DNA of 22,712 nt from a virus, in the IMG/VR virus record IMGVR_UViG_3300034418_000893, positions 1 through 22,712 of that record. One strand, written 5' to 3'. How positions within the stretch are numbered: the first letter of the stretch is position 1; every line of letters starts with the position of its first letter. A model generated the notes under the pieces. The model had not been told where the DNA came from and did no database searches. It worked only from the letters and a program-made list of their open reading frames with translations. A program made the translations under genes and the position numbers. Shown one piece after another: positions 16,352 to 21,807 of the stretch.

Positions 16352-16572
16352 TATTTTTCCTTACCTTCTTGATAAAATCCTCTACCACCAGCTCTTGAGA
16401 ATAATGATCTCATTCCAACCATACCTTTTTCTTTTCTTTTTTTTAATTTAGCTTCTTTTTTTTCTAATTCTTCTTGTTCTTTTAATTCTTCTTTTCTTCT
16501 TCTTTCAATATCTTCTCTAACTGCTTTGTCTGCAGCAGTTTCTTGATACTTTGGCTTTCTAAATGCACCCAT
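16351..16572 (-). CDS. Small charged coiled-coil protein, conserved in marine podoviruses
   Basis: A 73-residue protein: MGAFRKPKYQETAADKAVRE, a continuous Glu/Lys/Arg helix (about 20-48), and an end GMVGMRSLFSRAGGRGFY. This opening and the RSLFxRxGGRGF end are familiar to me from small unnamed proteins near portal and terminase genes of marine T7-like phages. No function is known. It lies two bases after the permuted papain-like gene and overlaps the Gly/Asn-rich gene by one base. Confidence 0.75.
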   Translation of the reverse strand: MGAFRKPKYQETAADKAVREDIERRRKEELKEQEELEKKEAKLKKRKEKGMVGMRSLFSRAGGRGFYQEGKEK

Positions 16573-16574
16573 AA

Positions 16575-16988
16575 TTATAGTTCTATTTCACACATTCCAT
16601 TCTTTTTCAACGCACAATATAGCTGATTAGGTGTAAATATCCAAAACCTAGACCAACCTATCATTCTTTGCACATAACTAACGCAGCTATGTTCTTTAAT
16701 CCATGATCCCATAATAACTGGGAATTTAGATACTTTATTCTGTACTGGCACTTTCAATATGTGTCCATTCTTCATTTGTATTAATCTAAATATTTTATCT
16801 ACTTCTTGTTCATCAAGTATTTCTATATTTAATTTACCAAATAAATATTCTGCTATTAACCATATTTTTTTTTCAGGATCATATCCCATTACTCCACAAT
16901 GTTTAAAACCTTTTTTAAAAAATTTAGTATGCCTATGATAATCTCTATTTTCGTAGAAATATACTAACCATTCATTCTGTTTTGCCAT
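16575..16988 (-). CDS. Permuted papain-fold (NlpC/P60-like) protein, probable
   Basis: A 137-residue protein just after large terminase, overlapping its end by 25 bases. FKKGFKHCGVMGYDPEKKIW places a His (H30) at the start of a strand. EHSCVSYVQRMIG places a Cys (C102) at the start of a helix, followed by FTPNQLYCALKKNG. His-then-Cys is the order in permuted papain-like domains, and the H...CV..V...LG...TP.QLY layout recurs in small phage proteins of this neighbourhood. If active it would be a thiol hydrolase (peptide or amide bond). The third catalytic residue is not clear, so it could be a non-enzymatic relative. Substrate unknown. Confidence 0.6.
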   Translation of the reverse strand: MAKQNEWLVYFYENRDYHRHTKFFKKGFKHCGVMGYDPEKKIWLIAEYLFGKLNIEILDEQEVDKIFRLIQMKNGHILKVPVQNKVSKFPVIMGSWIKEHSCVSYVQRMIGWSRFWIFTPNQLYCALKKNGMCEIEL

Positions 16989-18481
16989 ACACTTCTTCTT
17001 TTTTTATTACCAAATATATTCCAACCTCTAGTCTTAACTACTGTTGGATTTTTAGCTTTACCAGATATTAATTGTTTACCTTCACCAGCTCCTAATAATA
17101 AATATTGTAATGCGTCATGAACATGAGAATATCTATTCTTCATTGGCTTTTCATCATACCTATCACCTGAAGTCTGCATTCTTCTGTAGAAATAACCACC
17201 ATTAAATCCTTTTTTAAGATTAATACATCTATGATCTACTAAGAAACCAGCAGATCCTTCTACTAATCTAGCTAATGAAGTTTCAACAGCTTCTATTCTA
17301 AGAGCTACATCATTACTATGAGTAGGTTTACCCATTATGCCATTTTGTCGCAGTATTTGAAATGGTGTAGTTTCATCTGTTTGAGCTCTAAAATCTCCAG
17401 CTGGATCACCAAATACTTCTATATCTAAGTTTCTATAATTCTTTGCAAATTCATATTTTAATAATTCACTAAATCTTGCAATACCCATATCAAAACAAAC
17501 TAACTCCTGAAGTATTATCCATCTACCATTAGGTAGCTTTTGACCGAACACTGCAGCTGGTGTTAGTCCAAAGTCAATACCAACAAAAACTGTTGTTTGA
17601 GCTGGCTCTAGATCTTCTTTTGATAAATGTATTTCCATATTCCAGTTAGGATATACTGGTTTACCTTCTTCTAAAGATCCTAGTTTATTCATTACATAAA
17701 CATCAATCCACCCTTTCATCTTACCTTTGATAATATTGTTATAATAATCTTGTGTAAGATTGTTTTGATTTTCACATTTACTATTTCTTTTATATCCTTT
17801 GAGTGTACCATCTTTATTTTTATCTTCTAATAAAGCAGATGGCTGCGTATAAAAATTCCAGTTCTCAGGCTTCACTAACATTAAAGCTTCATCTCTTGAA
17901 AGATGATCTGGTACTGGTACATCACCAGCCATAATAGGCCACCAATGATCTTCTTCTGGTGCGTTTGTATCTGCAATAACTCCATACCAAGAAGCACCAC
18001 CATCACGCATACTAGGATATCTACCTACCCTCATAGTACAAGCGTCAATAATGCTCTTAGGAAGCTCTCTGGCTTCGTTTACCCATACACCTGTTAGTTC
18101 TAATGATAAAAGCTTTTTAACGTCCTCAGGCCTATCTAAAGCTAAGAATATGACCTCTAATTCTAGTTCACCTACATTTATTCTATGCGTATAAGGTACT
18201 GACCATGAAAATACACCCCATTCATTCTCAGGAAACCAATCTAACCATGTCTTGATAGTAGTTGTTTTAAGTTGCGGATTAGTATTCCGAATAACTGCCC
18301 ATCTACTTTTTCTTTTTCCTTGGGCATTTTTCTCTTGTTGGAGAGCTCGTCTAAGTACTTCAATAGCGCAAGCAACAGACTTGCCACTTCCTACTGGCCC
18401 TCGTAAACCTCTAAAAAATTCATTGCCCTTTAGAAAGTTCTTTAAGGTATTGCCATCTGGTTTGTAACTTAGCTGTGCCAT
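16964..18481 (-). CDS. Terminase large subunit (TerL)
   Basis: A 505-residue DNA-packaging motor. The ATPase part has Walker A at 28-35 (GPVGSGKS, K34) and Walker B LTGVWVNEARELP with the catalytic Glu E136. The nuclease part shows its acidic residues in order: D303 (VFVGIDFGLTPA), D359 (EVFGDPAGDFRAQT) and D456 (YSHVHDALQYLL). T7 gp19 has 586 residues; this shorter form fits other marine podoviruses. The ATG comes directly after the stop of the nested 75-residue gene (TAAATG). The first 62 bases are also covered by the end of the resolvase frame. Confidence 0.95.
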   Translation of the reverse strand: MAQLSYKPDGNTLKNFLKGNEFFRGLRGPVGSGKSVACAIEVLRRALQQEKNAQGKRKSRWAVIRNTNPQLKTTTIKTWLDWFPENEWGVFSWSVPYTHRINVGELELEVIFLALDRPEDVKKLLSLELTGVWVNEARELPKSIIDACTMRVGRYPSMRDGGASWYGVIADTNAPEEDHWWPIMAGDVPVPDHLSRDEALMLVKPENWNFYTQPSALLEDKNKDGTLKGYKRNSKCENQNNLTQDYYNNIIKGKMKGWIDVYVMNKLGSLEEGKPVYPNWNMEIHLSKEDLEPAQTTVFVGIDFGLTPAAVFGQKLPNGRWIILQELVCFDMGIARFSELLKYEFAKNYRNLDIEVFGDPAGDFRAQTDETTPFQILRQNGIMGKPTHSNDVALRIEAVETSLARLVEGSAGFLVDHRCINLKKGFNGGYFYRRMQTSGDRYDEKPMKNRYSHVHDALQYLLLGAGEGKQLISGKAKNPTVVKTRGWNIFGNKKRRSVWQNRMNG

Positions 18482-19010
18482 TTATACCAGATTCTTGTCT
18501 ATCGCTTCTCTTAGCAATTTTTCTCTGACTTTTGGGCCAAGGCTTTCTATCAATTTGTCGCATTCCCTGTCCGTTACTGAAGCTTCGGGAAGGAATTTTA
18601 GATGTACCTTTCTTACGATCTGCCTTAGCTTCCGTCTTTCTGCTAGAGAAATGTTGAACAGCTGCCTGTTCTCCAGATTCGTTACGTCGTCTGTTTTGTC
18701 TATACTCATACAAAAACTCCTTAAATAAATCCCAATCAAGATATACCATTGGGTTAGAAAAGTCTTTCTTTAATACTAAAAGATCAGCAGATCCTTTCCA
18801 TTTATCTAATTGGGCGAAGCCCTCGCCATTTTTTCTAGCTTTGACTTCAATGTTAGTTCCCTGAAATAGGTCAGATACTTGAACATCATGAGGGAACGCA
18901 GCAATAGCACCAGATAAAGGTTGTCGTCTGGCATTAAACCCTTCAGCTTGAAAGAGTTTTACTATTTCGTTCTCTACTCTAGTACCCTTTCTTTTTGCTT
19001 TGCTTGACAA
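18420..19010 (-). CDS. Holliday-junction-resolvase-like PD-(D/E)xK nuclease with long overlapping C-terminal frame
   Basis: A frame of 196 residues. Residues 1-105 form an archaeal-Hjc-type nuclease: TRVENEIVKLFQAEGFNARR with E13, PLSGAIAAFPHDVQV with D42, NIEVKARKNGEGF with E55 and K57 (the PD-ExK core), then LDKWKGSADLLVLKKD. Such enzymes cut branched DNA, for example junctions left before packaging. From about 103 the frame has no stop for another 90 residues, giving an Arg/Lys/Ser-rich tail that covers the entire nested 75-residue gene and the first 62 bases of TerL. The tail may be a basic DNA-binding extension, or merely the consequence of the overlap. The start overlaps the end of a 39-residue basic gene by 32 bases. 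Confidence 0.8.
   Translation of the reverse strand: MSSKAKRKGTRVENEIVKLFQAEGFNARRQPLSGAIAAFPHDVQVSDLFQGTNIEVKARKNGEGFAQLDKWKGSADLLVLKKDFSNPMVYLDWDLFKEFLYEYRQNRRRNESGEQAAVQHFSSRKTEAKADRKKGTSKIPSRSFSNGQGMRQIDRKPWPKSQRKIAKRSDRQESGINGTAKLQTRWQYLKELSKGQ
18482..18709 (-). CDS. Small helical protein, fully nested in the resolvase frame
   Basis: A 75-residue protein beginning MSIDKTDDVTNLENRQLFNI, then SLAERRKLRQIVRKVHLKF and ECDKLIESLGPKVREKLLRE. It looks like a small folded helical protein and resembles, from memory, a conserved gene just before TerL in marine phages. The start is fixed by AAGGAG seven bases before ATG (18717-18722), one of the best ribosome sites here; an ATG 30 bases further up lacks one. 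The stop TAA touches the terminase ATG. The whole gene lies inside the resolvase frame (18420-19010) in another reading frame, and the stretch is G/C-richer than average, as double coding would predict. Function unknown; a packaging accessory role is plausible from position. Confidence 0.75.
   Translation of the reverse strand: MSIDKTDDVTNLENRQLFNISLAERRKLRQIVRKVHLKFLPEASVTDRECDKLIESLGPKVREKLLREAIDKNLV
18717..18722 (-). promoter_or_regulatory. Shine-Dalgarno site deciding the nested gene start
   Basis: AAGGAG, seven bases before the ATG at 18709, inside the resolvase coding frame. It is the main sequence evidence that the nested frame is translated. Confidence 0.75.
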
Positions 19011-19098
19011 CTTTCATTCCTTTTTTCTTTGCTGTTTCTTTTGCTTTTTTCTTTCCAGCAGCAGTATATGGAAATTTCATTTTACCAACTTTAGGCAT
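18979..19098 (-). CDS. 39-residue Lys-rich micro-protein
   Basis: It begins MPKVGKMKFPYTAAGKKKAK and ends KVVKQSKKKGY, about 40 percent Lys. The VGKxKFPYTAAGKKxA pattern is one I associate with tiny conserved proteins of marine phages; function unknown. It overlaps the preceding 62-residue gene by 8 bases (AATGCCTAA) and the resolvase start by 32 bases, so it is almost certainly read by coupling. Probably nucleic-acid-associated, judged only from charge. Confidence 0.65.
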   Translation of the reverse strand: MPKVGKMKFPYTAAGKKKAKETAKKKGMKVVKQSKKKGY

Positions 19099-19279
19099 TT
19101 TCGACCTCACTTTCTTTACTGACTTTAGACTTTAAAACTTGACTACGCAATACTATTCTATCTTCATAAGCTTTATCTAGCTTATTTATTAATACATTAT
19201 TTATTTCTTTAATATCTTTTACTTCTTCTTGAAGTATTCTTACAGTAGTCGTTAAATCATCAATAGTCATAGTTTTCAT
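19091..19279 (-). CDS. Small coiled-coil protein
   Basis: A 62-residue protein, MTIDDLTTTVRILQEEVKDI then a continuous heptad-like Leu/Ile/Val pattern to about residue 50; probably a dimeric coiled coil. Two starts are possible: the first ATG at 19279 lies too close to GAGGA, while an ATG at 19270 (MTIDDL, 59 residues) has GAGG at a workable distance. It is the first gene after the promoter candidate at 19316-19344. Function unknown. Confidence 0.65.
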   Translation of the reverse strand: MKTMTIDDLTTTVRILQEEVKDIKEINNVLINKLDKAYEDRIVLRSQVLKSKVSKESEVENA

Positions 19280-19315
19280 TCCTCGTTGTTATAAAATTTT
19301 TTTAGGTAAACTACA

Positions 19316-19344
19316 ACTATATTAGAAATAAAATATTATTTCAA
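19316..19344 (-). promoter_or_regulatory. Candidate sigma70-type internal promoter
   Basis: On the minus strand TTGAAA, 17 bases, TATAGT, in the 73-base gap between the 82-residue basic gene and the coiled-coil gene. Both boxes match five of six consensus bases. In A+T-rich DNA such matches arise by chance, but this is also the only larger gap in this part of the operon. It would drive the coiled-coil, resolvase and terminase genes. Confidence 0.45.
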
Positions 19345-19352
19345 TTCACTTA

Positions 19353-19601
19353 CTAACAGTTCCACGCTCTAAGTGATTTATTTATTCTAGAATCAGGATC
19401 TCTTGCTGTTTTTGCAGAAGTCAGTTTCTTTTTCATACCTTTCATTCTAGCACAGAATGATTTTCTTCTCTTATTGCCCTTTTTCTTGGAAGGGGCTTTA
19501 AGATTGCCACCAGTAGCTCTGTTATAACTAGCTCTACCTTTGGCATTTAAACCACCACTAGGGTTTTTACCTTCTTTTCTTTGCCATGCTGGAGTTGCCA
19601 T
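19353..19601 (-). CDS. Small basic protein, DUF6321-like
   Basis: An 82-residue protein: MATPAWQRKEGKNPSGGLNA followed by KGRASYNRATGGNLKAPSKK, then SFCARMKGMKKKLT and a RINKSLRAWNC end. The PAWQRxEGKNPxGGLNxKGRASY opening with the SFCARMxGM and LRxWxC pieces matches DUF6321 from memory, a family of unknown function found in phages and some giant viruses. Two Cys residues in a Lys-rich protein might bind metal; not shown. It is joined to the next gene upstream by a TAATG overlap, with AGGAG for its start. Confidence 0.75.
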   Translation of the reverse strand: MATPAWQRKEGKNPSGGLNAKGRASYNRATGGNLKAPSKKKGNKRRKSFCARMKGMKKKLTSAKTARDPDSRINKSLRAWNC

Positions 19602-19846
19602 TAAAAACTCCTAAACTTTTTTACTTTAGCTGCTATACTTTTAGGCTGCTTAGACACTTGTTTGCCTTTTTTCTTTGTTTTTCTTTTAGCAGCAGTAGTT
19701 CTAGCGTATTCACTAGGAGATAAAGCTTTAATAGCAGCACTTGGCAAATATCTTTCCCCTGTTTCAGAAGATTTCTTCCCAGATTTGGTACGCCATTTCT
19801 GTTTACCCCATGCTTTTAGCGATTGTTGTGACCTTGCTAAAGCCAT
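19601..19846 (-). CDS. Small basic protein, DUF5872-like
   Basis: An 81-residue protein: LARSQQSLKAWGKQKWRTKS, then GERYLPSAAIKALSPSEYAR and TAAKRKTKKKGKQVSKQPKS. The SLKxWxKQKWRTxSGKxS and RYLPxxAxKALSPSEYAxT blocks fit DUF5872 from memory, unknown function, seen in phages and large DNA viruses. It is strongly basic overall. TAATG overlaps couple it to the genes on both sides. Confidence 0.75.
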   Translation of the reverse strand: MALARSQQSLKAWGKQKWRTKSGKKSSETGERYLPSAAIKALSPSEYARTTAAKRKTKKKGKQVSKQPKSIAAKVKKFRSF

Positions 19847-20025
19847 TATCTATATCCACCACCAGCAGCTTTATATCTTTTGGCTAATAGCTGTGCTTTT
19901 CTAGCAGACCATTGTCCAGCAGCAGTACCTTGTACAGCAGATGACTTAATGGACTGAAACAGTCTTTTTCTAAGAGTAGGCTTAGTATAGTTACCAGCCT
20001 TATTTACTGTACTTTTTTTCTTCAT
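19846..20025 (-). CDS. 59-residue basic micro-protein
   Basis: It begins MKKKSTVNKAGNYTKPTLRK, then GQWSARKAQLLAKRYKAAGG and ends GYR. The AGNYTKPTLRKRLF and GQWSARKAQxLAKRYKxxGGGY blocks recur, as I remember, in tiny marine-phage proteins next to the two DUF-like genes that follow here. It ends in TAATG with the 81-residue gene. Function unknown; highly basic with one conserved Trp. Confidence 0.7.
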   Translation of the reverse strand: MKKKSTVNKAGNYTKPTLRKRLFQSIKSSAVQGTAAGQWSARKAQLLAKRYKAAGGGYR

Positions 20026-20086
20026 AATTTTTTTTGCCTTGCAAGGCGTGAGAGAAACCCTCTCTTGGTTTATCGTCTAAAGACAT
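20000..20086 (-). CDS. Possible 28-residue protein after small terminase
   Basis: A short frame, MSLDDKPREGFSHALQGKKN to a TAA, with AAGG before its ATG. It overlaps the next gene by 26 bases, like other pairs here. The frame contains a 12-bp palindrome, so the stretch may instead be a structured leader. Only context supports it. Confidence 0.35.
   Translation of the reverse strand: MSLDDKPREGFSHALQGKKNYEEKKYSK
20036..20047. repeat. 12-bp palindrome next to a 5-bp hairpin
   Basis: GCCTTGCAAGGC is a perfect palindrome, followed at 20050-20064 by GAGAG/CTCTC around a 5-base loop. They sit just before the basic micro-protein genes and could form RNA structure in the operon message. Confidence 0.5.
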
Positions 20087-20208
20087 TTTACCTTAAATCT
20101 TAGAAATATTTTTGTCTACGCACATATGTTTACTTTTTTTAACTCTGTTGTGTGTATGACATCTTTACCACTAACCACTTGTTAGTTTTTAACCCCCACC
20201 CTCTCGTT
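20087..20208. other. Short spacer after small terminase
   Basis: About 120 bases between the TerS stop and the next candidate gene. A 6-bp stem (ACTAAC/GTTAGT) with a 5-base loop lies at 20170-20186. No convincing promoter or gene was found. Confidence 0.5.
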
Positions 20209-20589
20209 CTAGCTAAGATCGATACTAACCTTTATATCTCCGACTACTTGGTGATTAACTTTGTCTGGTGTACGTAATCCAACTCTATCTAGTATATCCT
20301 TACTCGCTTCTAGTTGTACGTACTCTGATTTAGCATTGTTACTAAGTTGTACTAACTTATTACTTGCGGTGACAGCACCTAGACCTATCGTTCTTGACAC
20401 ACATTCCATCATGTATCTCTGTACTTTTGGAAGTCGTAATGTACGAGAAGCACTTACCCTAGCTGATTCTCTACTGACTTTTGTTGAATATCCAGCCTTT
20501 TCTGCTGCTTCAACTATACTACAACCTGTTGATACGATGGTATCGACAAGAGCCTTCTGTTTATCTGTTAATTCCGTATTATCCGTCAT
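20209..20589 (-). CDS. Terminase small subunit (TerS)
   Basis: A 126-residue protein: LTDKQKALVDTIVSTGCSIV then EAAEKAGYSTKVSRESARVS is a helix-turn-helix of the terminase small-subunit type (about 8-45), followed by SRTLRLPKVQRYMMECVSRT, a helical oligomerisation part, and a short beta end (VVGDIKVSIDLS). TerS recognises the packaging start and loads TerL. It is the first gene of the leftward operon, behind the promoter at 20608-20635, with only about 12 bases between the predicted start of transcription and ATG and a weak ribosome site. It is separated from TerL by about 1.7 kb of small genes and the resolvase. Confidence 0.88.
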   Translation of the reverse strand: MTDNTELTDKQKALVDTIVSTGCSIVEAAEKAGYSTKVSRESARVSASRTLRLPKVQRYMMECVSRTIGLGAVTASNKLVQLSNNAKSEYVQLEASKDILDRVGLRTPDKVNHQVVGDIKVSIDLS

Positions 20590-20607
20590 CTTCGTTATCG
20601 TTGGATA

Positions 20608-20635
20608 ATTGTAATCATTGATAAAATCATGTCAA
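20608..20635 (-). promoter_or_regulatory. Sigma70-type promoter of the late (leftward) operon
   Basis: On the minus strand a perfect TTGACA (20630-20635), 16 bases, and TACAAT (20608-20613), placed just upstream of TerS. The predicted transcript would begin about 12 bases before the TerS ATG. It is the best promoter match in the window and implies that host RNA polymerase can read the structural operon. Confidence 0.65.
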
Positions 20636-20849
20636 GTATAATCAACACAGTGTGACAATATGGAGCTAATCCAGCTCTCGCTAAAGTGCAGCCAAGGTCT
20701 GCACCCTAAAGGGCTTCGATCTGGGCTAAAGAGAATAAAAGAATAAAAATAAAGAATTAAGAATAAGAATATAATAACAATAATAGAAAGGATAAATAAT
20801 GATAATAATAAATATGATAATGTTAATATATATAATTATTAAAATAAGA
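20636..20849. other. Divergent intergenic region, part 1: hairpins and A+T tract
   Basis: No gene. Near the terminase side are three adjacent hairpins: GAGCT/AGCTC (20663-20677), GTGCAG/CTGCAC (20686-20704) and CCC/GGG (20704-20713). They are followed by about 120 bases (20728-20849) almost free of G+C, with repeated GAATAA-like units. The layout resembles a replication origin (unwinding tract next to structured sites) or a packaging site beside TerS. Function is inferred. Confidence 0.5.
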
Positions 20850-21001
20850 TGGATCGCTGAAACGGTCAAATGCCATACAAGTAAAACCAAGTAAAGATGC
20901 GAATAGTTCGCGGATCCACGATAGCTTCGCTATCTCACTCCACAAACGATTCGATCTTGACTAAGTTTTCCTAGTATAGCAGAGAACAGGCATAAGCCTG
21001 T
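20850..21001 (+). other. Divergent intergenic region, part 2: structured leader of the rightward operon
   Basis: A stretch with normal G+C and many inverted repeats: long-range TGGATC (20850-20855) with GATCCA (20913-20918), and hairpins GCGAA/TTCGC (20899-20911), GATAGC/GCTATC with a 3-base loop (20920-20934) and ACAGGC/GCCTGT (20986-21001). The last ends 42 bases before the likely start of the first early gene. If transcribed it would be a highly folded leader or a small RNA. No good plus-strand promoter was found. Confidence 0.5.
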
Positions 21002-21043
21002 ATGGACGAGCCATACAAACTTAATATTATGAAAGGTACTAAA

Positions 21044-21661
21044 ATGAATAAATTAAATGATAAATTAATAAATGACTTAATTGACACTTACTACAAAGCA
21101 TTAGAGCTTATGTATGATAATCATGTAAATACTGAATTATTAGATATTGACGCGGAAGGCAACAATGTCAATAATAGTTTACAATCATTTACTTATCAAA
21201 TGAACGGCATTATTCCTAGTTTATATAATCAAGTTTCATACGCTGACAAAATGCTTAATTATGCAGAAAATGGTTTAAAATGGGAAAAAGACAAACAAGG
21301 AGCTAGTTCAAGAATTGCTAGCCTTGATATGTATGCTAGATCACAAGAAATCAGTTCTGTTAAATTATCCCAATTAGAGCAACAATATAACGCTAGAGAA
21401 CATAACTTCAATCATGCATACGCTAGAATGATTGCATATACTAAATACTTCAAGGAAGTAACAGGTGACGAATATGTTCCTTTCACAAGTAAAGGAGCTA
21501 AACCAGTTAGCGAAGAAACAAAAAAGAAAGTTAAAGTTCTTGAAGGTAAAGAAAAAAAGAAACTTGCAGCTTTCTATAATAAAAACATAAATAAAATTGC
21601 TAAAGTTTTAGACAATGAAGATGGTACAATATCTCCTGAATTAATCCCAGCTCAAATATAG
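21044..21661 (+). CDS. Unrecognised early protein, helical
   Basis: A 205-residue protein, MNKLNDKLINDLIDTYYKAL onward. I do not recognise it. It is mostly helical: a coiled-coil-like part at about 85-125 (RIASLDMYARSQEISSVKLS), a Lys-rich segment near 160-175 (ETKKKVKVLEGKEKKK) and an acidic/Pro end. The start at 21044 is preferred because AAAGG lies seven bases upstream; an in-frame ATG at 21002 falls right behind a hairpin and has no ribosome site. First gene of the rightward operon and followed by a terminator, so probably expressed alone and early. Function unknown; a host-takeover protein is a guess from position. Confidence 0.75.
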   Translation: MNKLNDKLINDLIDTYYKALELMYDNHVNTELLDIDAEGNNVNNSLQSFTYQMNGIIPSLYNQVSYADKMLNYAENGLKWEKDKQGASSRIASLDMYARSQEISSVKLSQLEQQYNAREHNFNHAYARMIAYTKYFKEVTGDEYVPFTSKGAKPVSEETKKKVKVLEGKEKKKLAAFYNKNINKIAKVLDNEDGTISPELIPAQI

Positions 21662-21693
21662 TTGGGATTATATCTAAAAAGCGAAAAAAAATT

Positions 21694-21712
21694 CGCGAGC
21701 CTACGGCTCGCG
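21694..21712 (+). terminator. Intrinsic terminator after the first early gene
   Basis: An 8-bp perfect stem (CGCGAGCC / GGCTCGCG) with a 3-base loop, followed by TTTCTATT and preceded by an A-run. The U-tract is short and interrupted, so termination may be partial, allowing read-through into the next genes. Confidence 0.7.
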
Positions 21713-21718
21713 TTTCTA

Positions 21719-21788
21719 TTGGTTAAGAATAACATACAAAAGCCACAATTCGGTGGTAATGCCAGGTGCATTGGACAGACTTAACCGA
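21719..21788 (+). ncRNA. Structured RNA leader, predicted three-way junction
   Basis: Between the terminator and the 165-residue gene. A 9-bp closing helix pairs TTGGTTAAG (21719-21727) with CTTAACCGA (21780-21788), including one U-G pair. Inside are a hairpin GCCAC/GTGGT (21742-21746 with 21753-21757, loop AATTCG) and a second hairpin TGCCA/TGGACA (21760-21764 with 21772-21777, one bulged A, loop of seven). The joining strands are 14, 2 and 2 bases. The ribosome site GGAGA follows eight bases later and is not paired in this fold. It matches no class I can name; a riboswitch, a regulatory leader or an RNA-protection element are all possible. Confidence 0.5.
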
Positions 21789-21807
21789 AAACAACGGAGA
21801 ATAATAT

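Noticed and set aside
18710-18739. Ten-residue longer start for the nested gene
   Set aside because: No ribosome site; the ATG at 18709 has AAGGAG seven bases upstream.
20170-20190. Plus-strand intrinsic terminator ACTAAC/GTTAGT plus T-run
   Set aside because: The stem is only 6 bp and mostly A+T, and no plus-strand gene leads into it.
20261-20608. Long plus-strand reading frame antisense to TerS
   Set aside because: It mirrors the TerS frame, has no ribosome site and encodes no recognisable protein; explained as a shadow of TerS.
20957-20980. Plus-strand promoter TTGACT ... TATAGC before the early operon
   Set aside because: The spacing is only 12 bases, too short for a sigma70 promoter.
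21002-21043. Upstream start of the first early gene at 21002
   Set aside because: The ATG directly follows a hairpin and has no ribosome site; the ATG at 21044 has AAAGG at the proper distance.
21719-21795. Hammerhead ribozyme or tRNA in the three-way-junction leader
   Set aside because: A GAAA follows the closing helix, but no CUGANGA core is present; no T-arm or anticodon arm in the right place for a tRNA.
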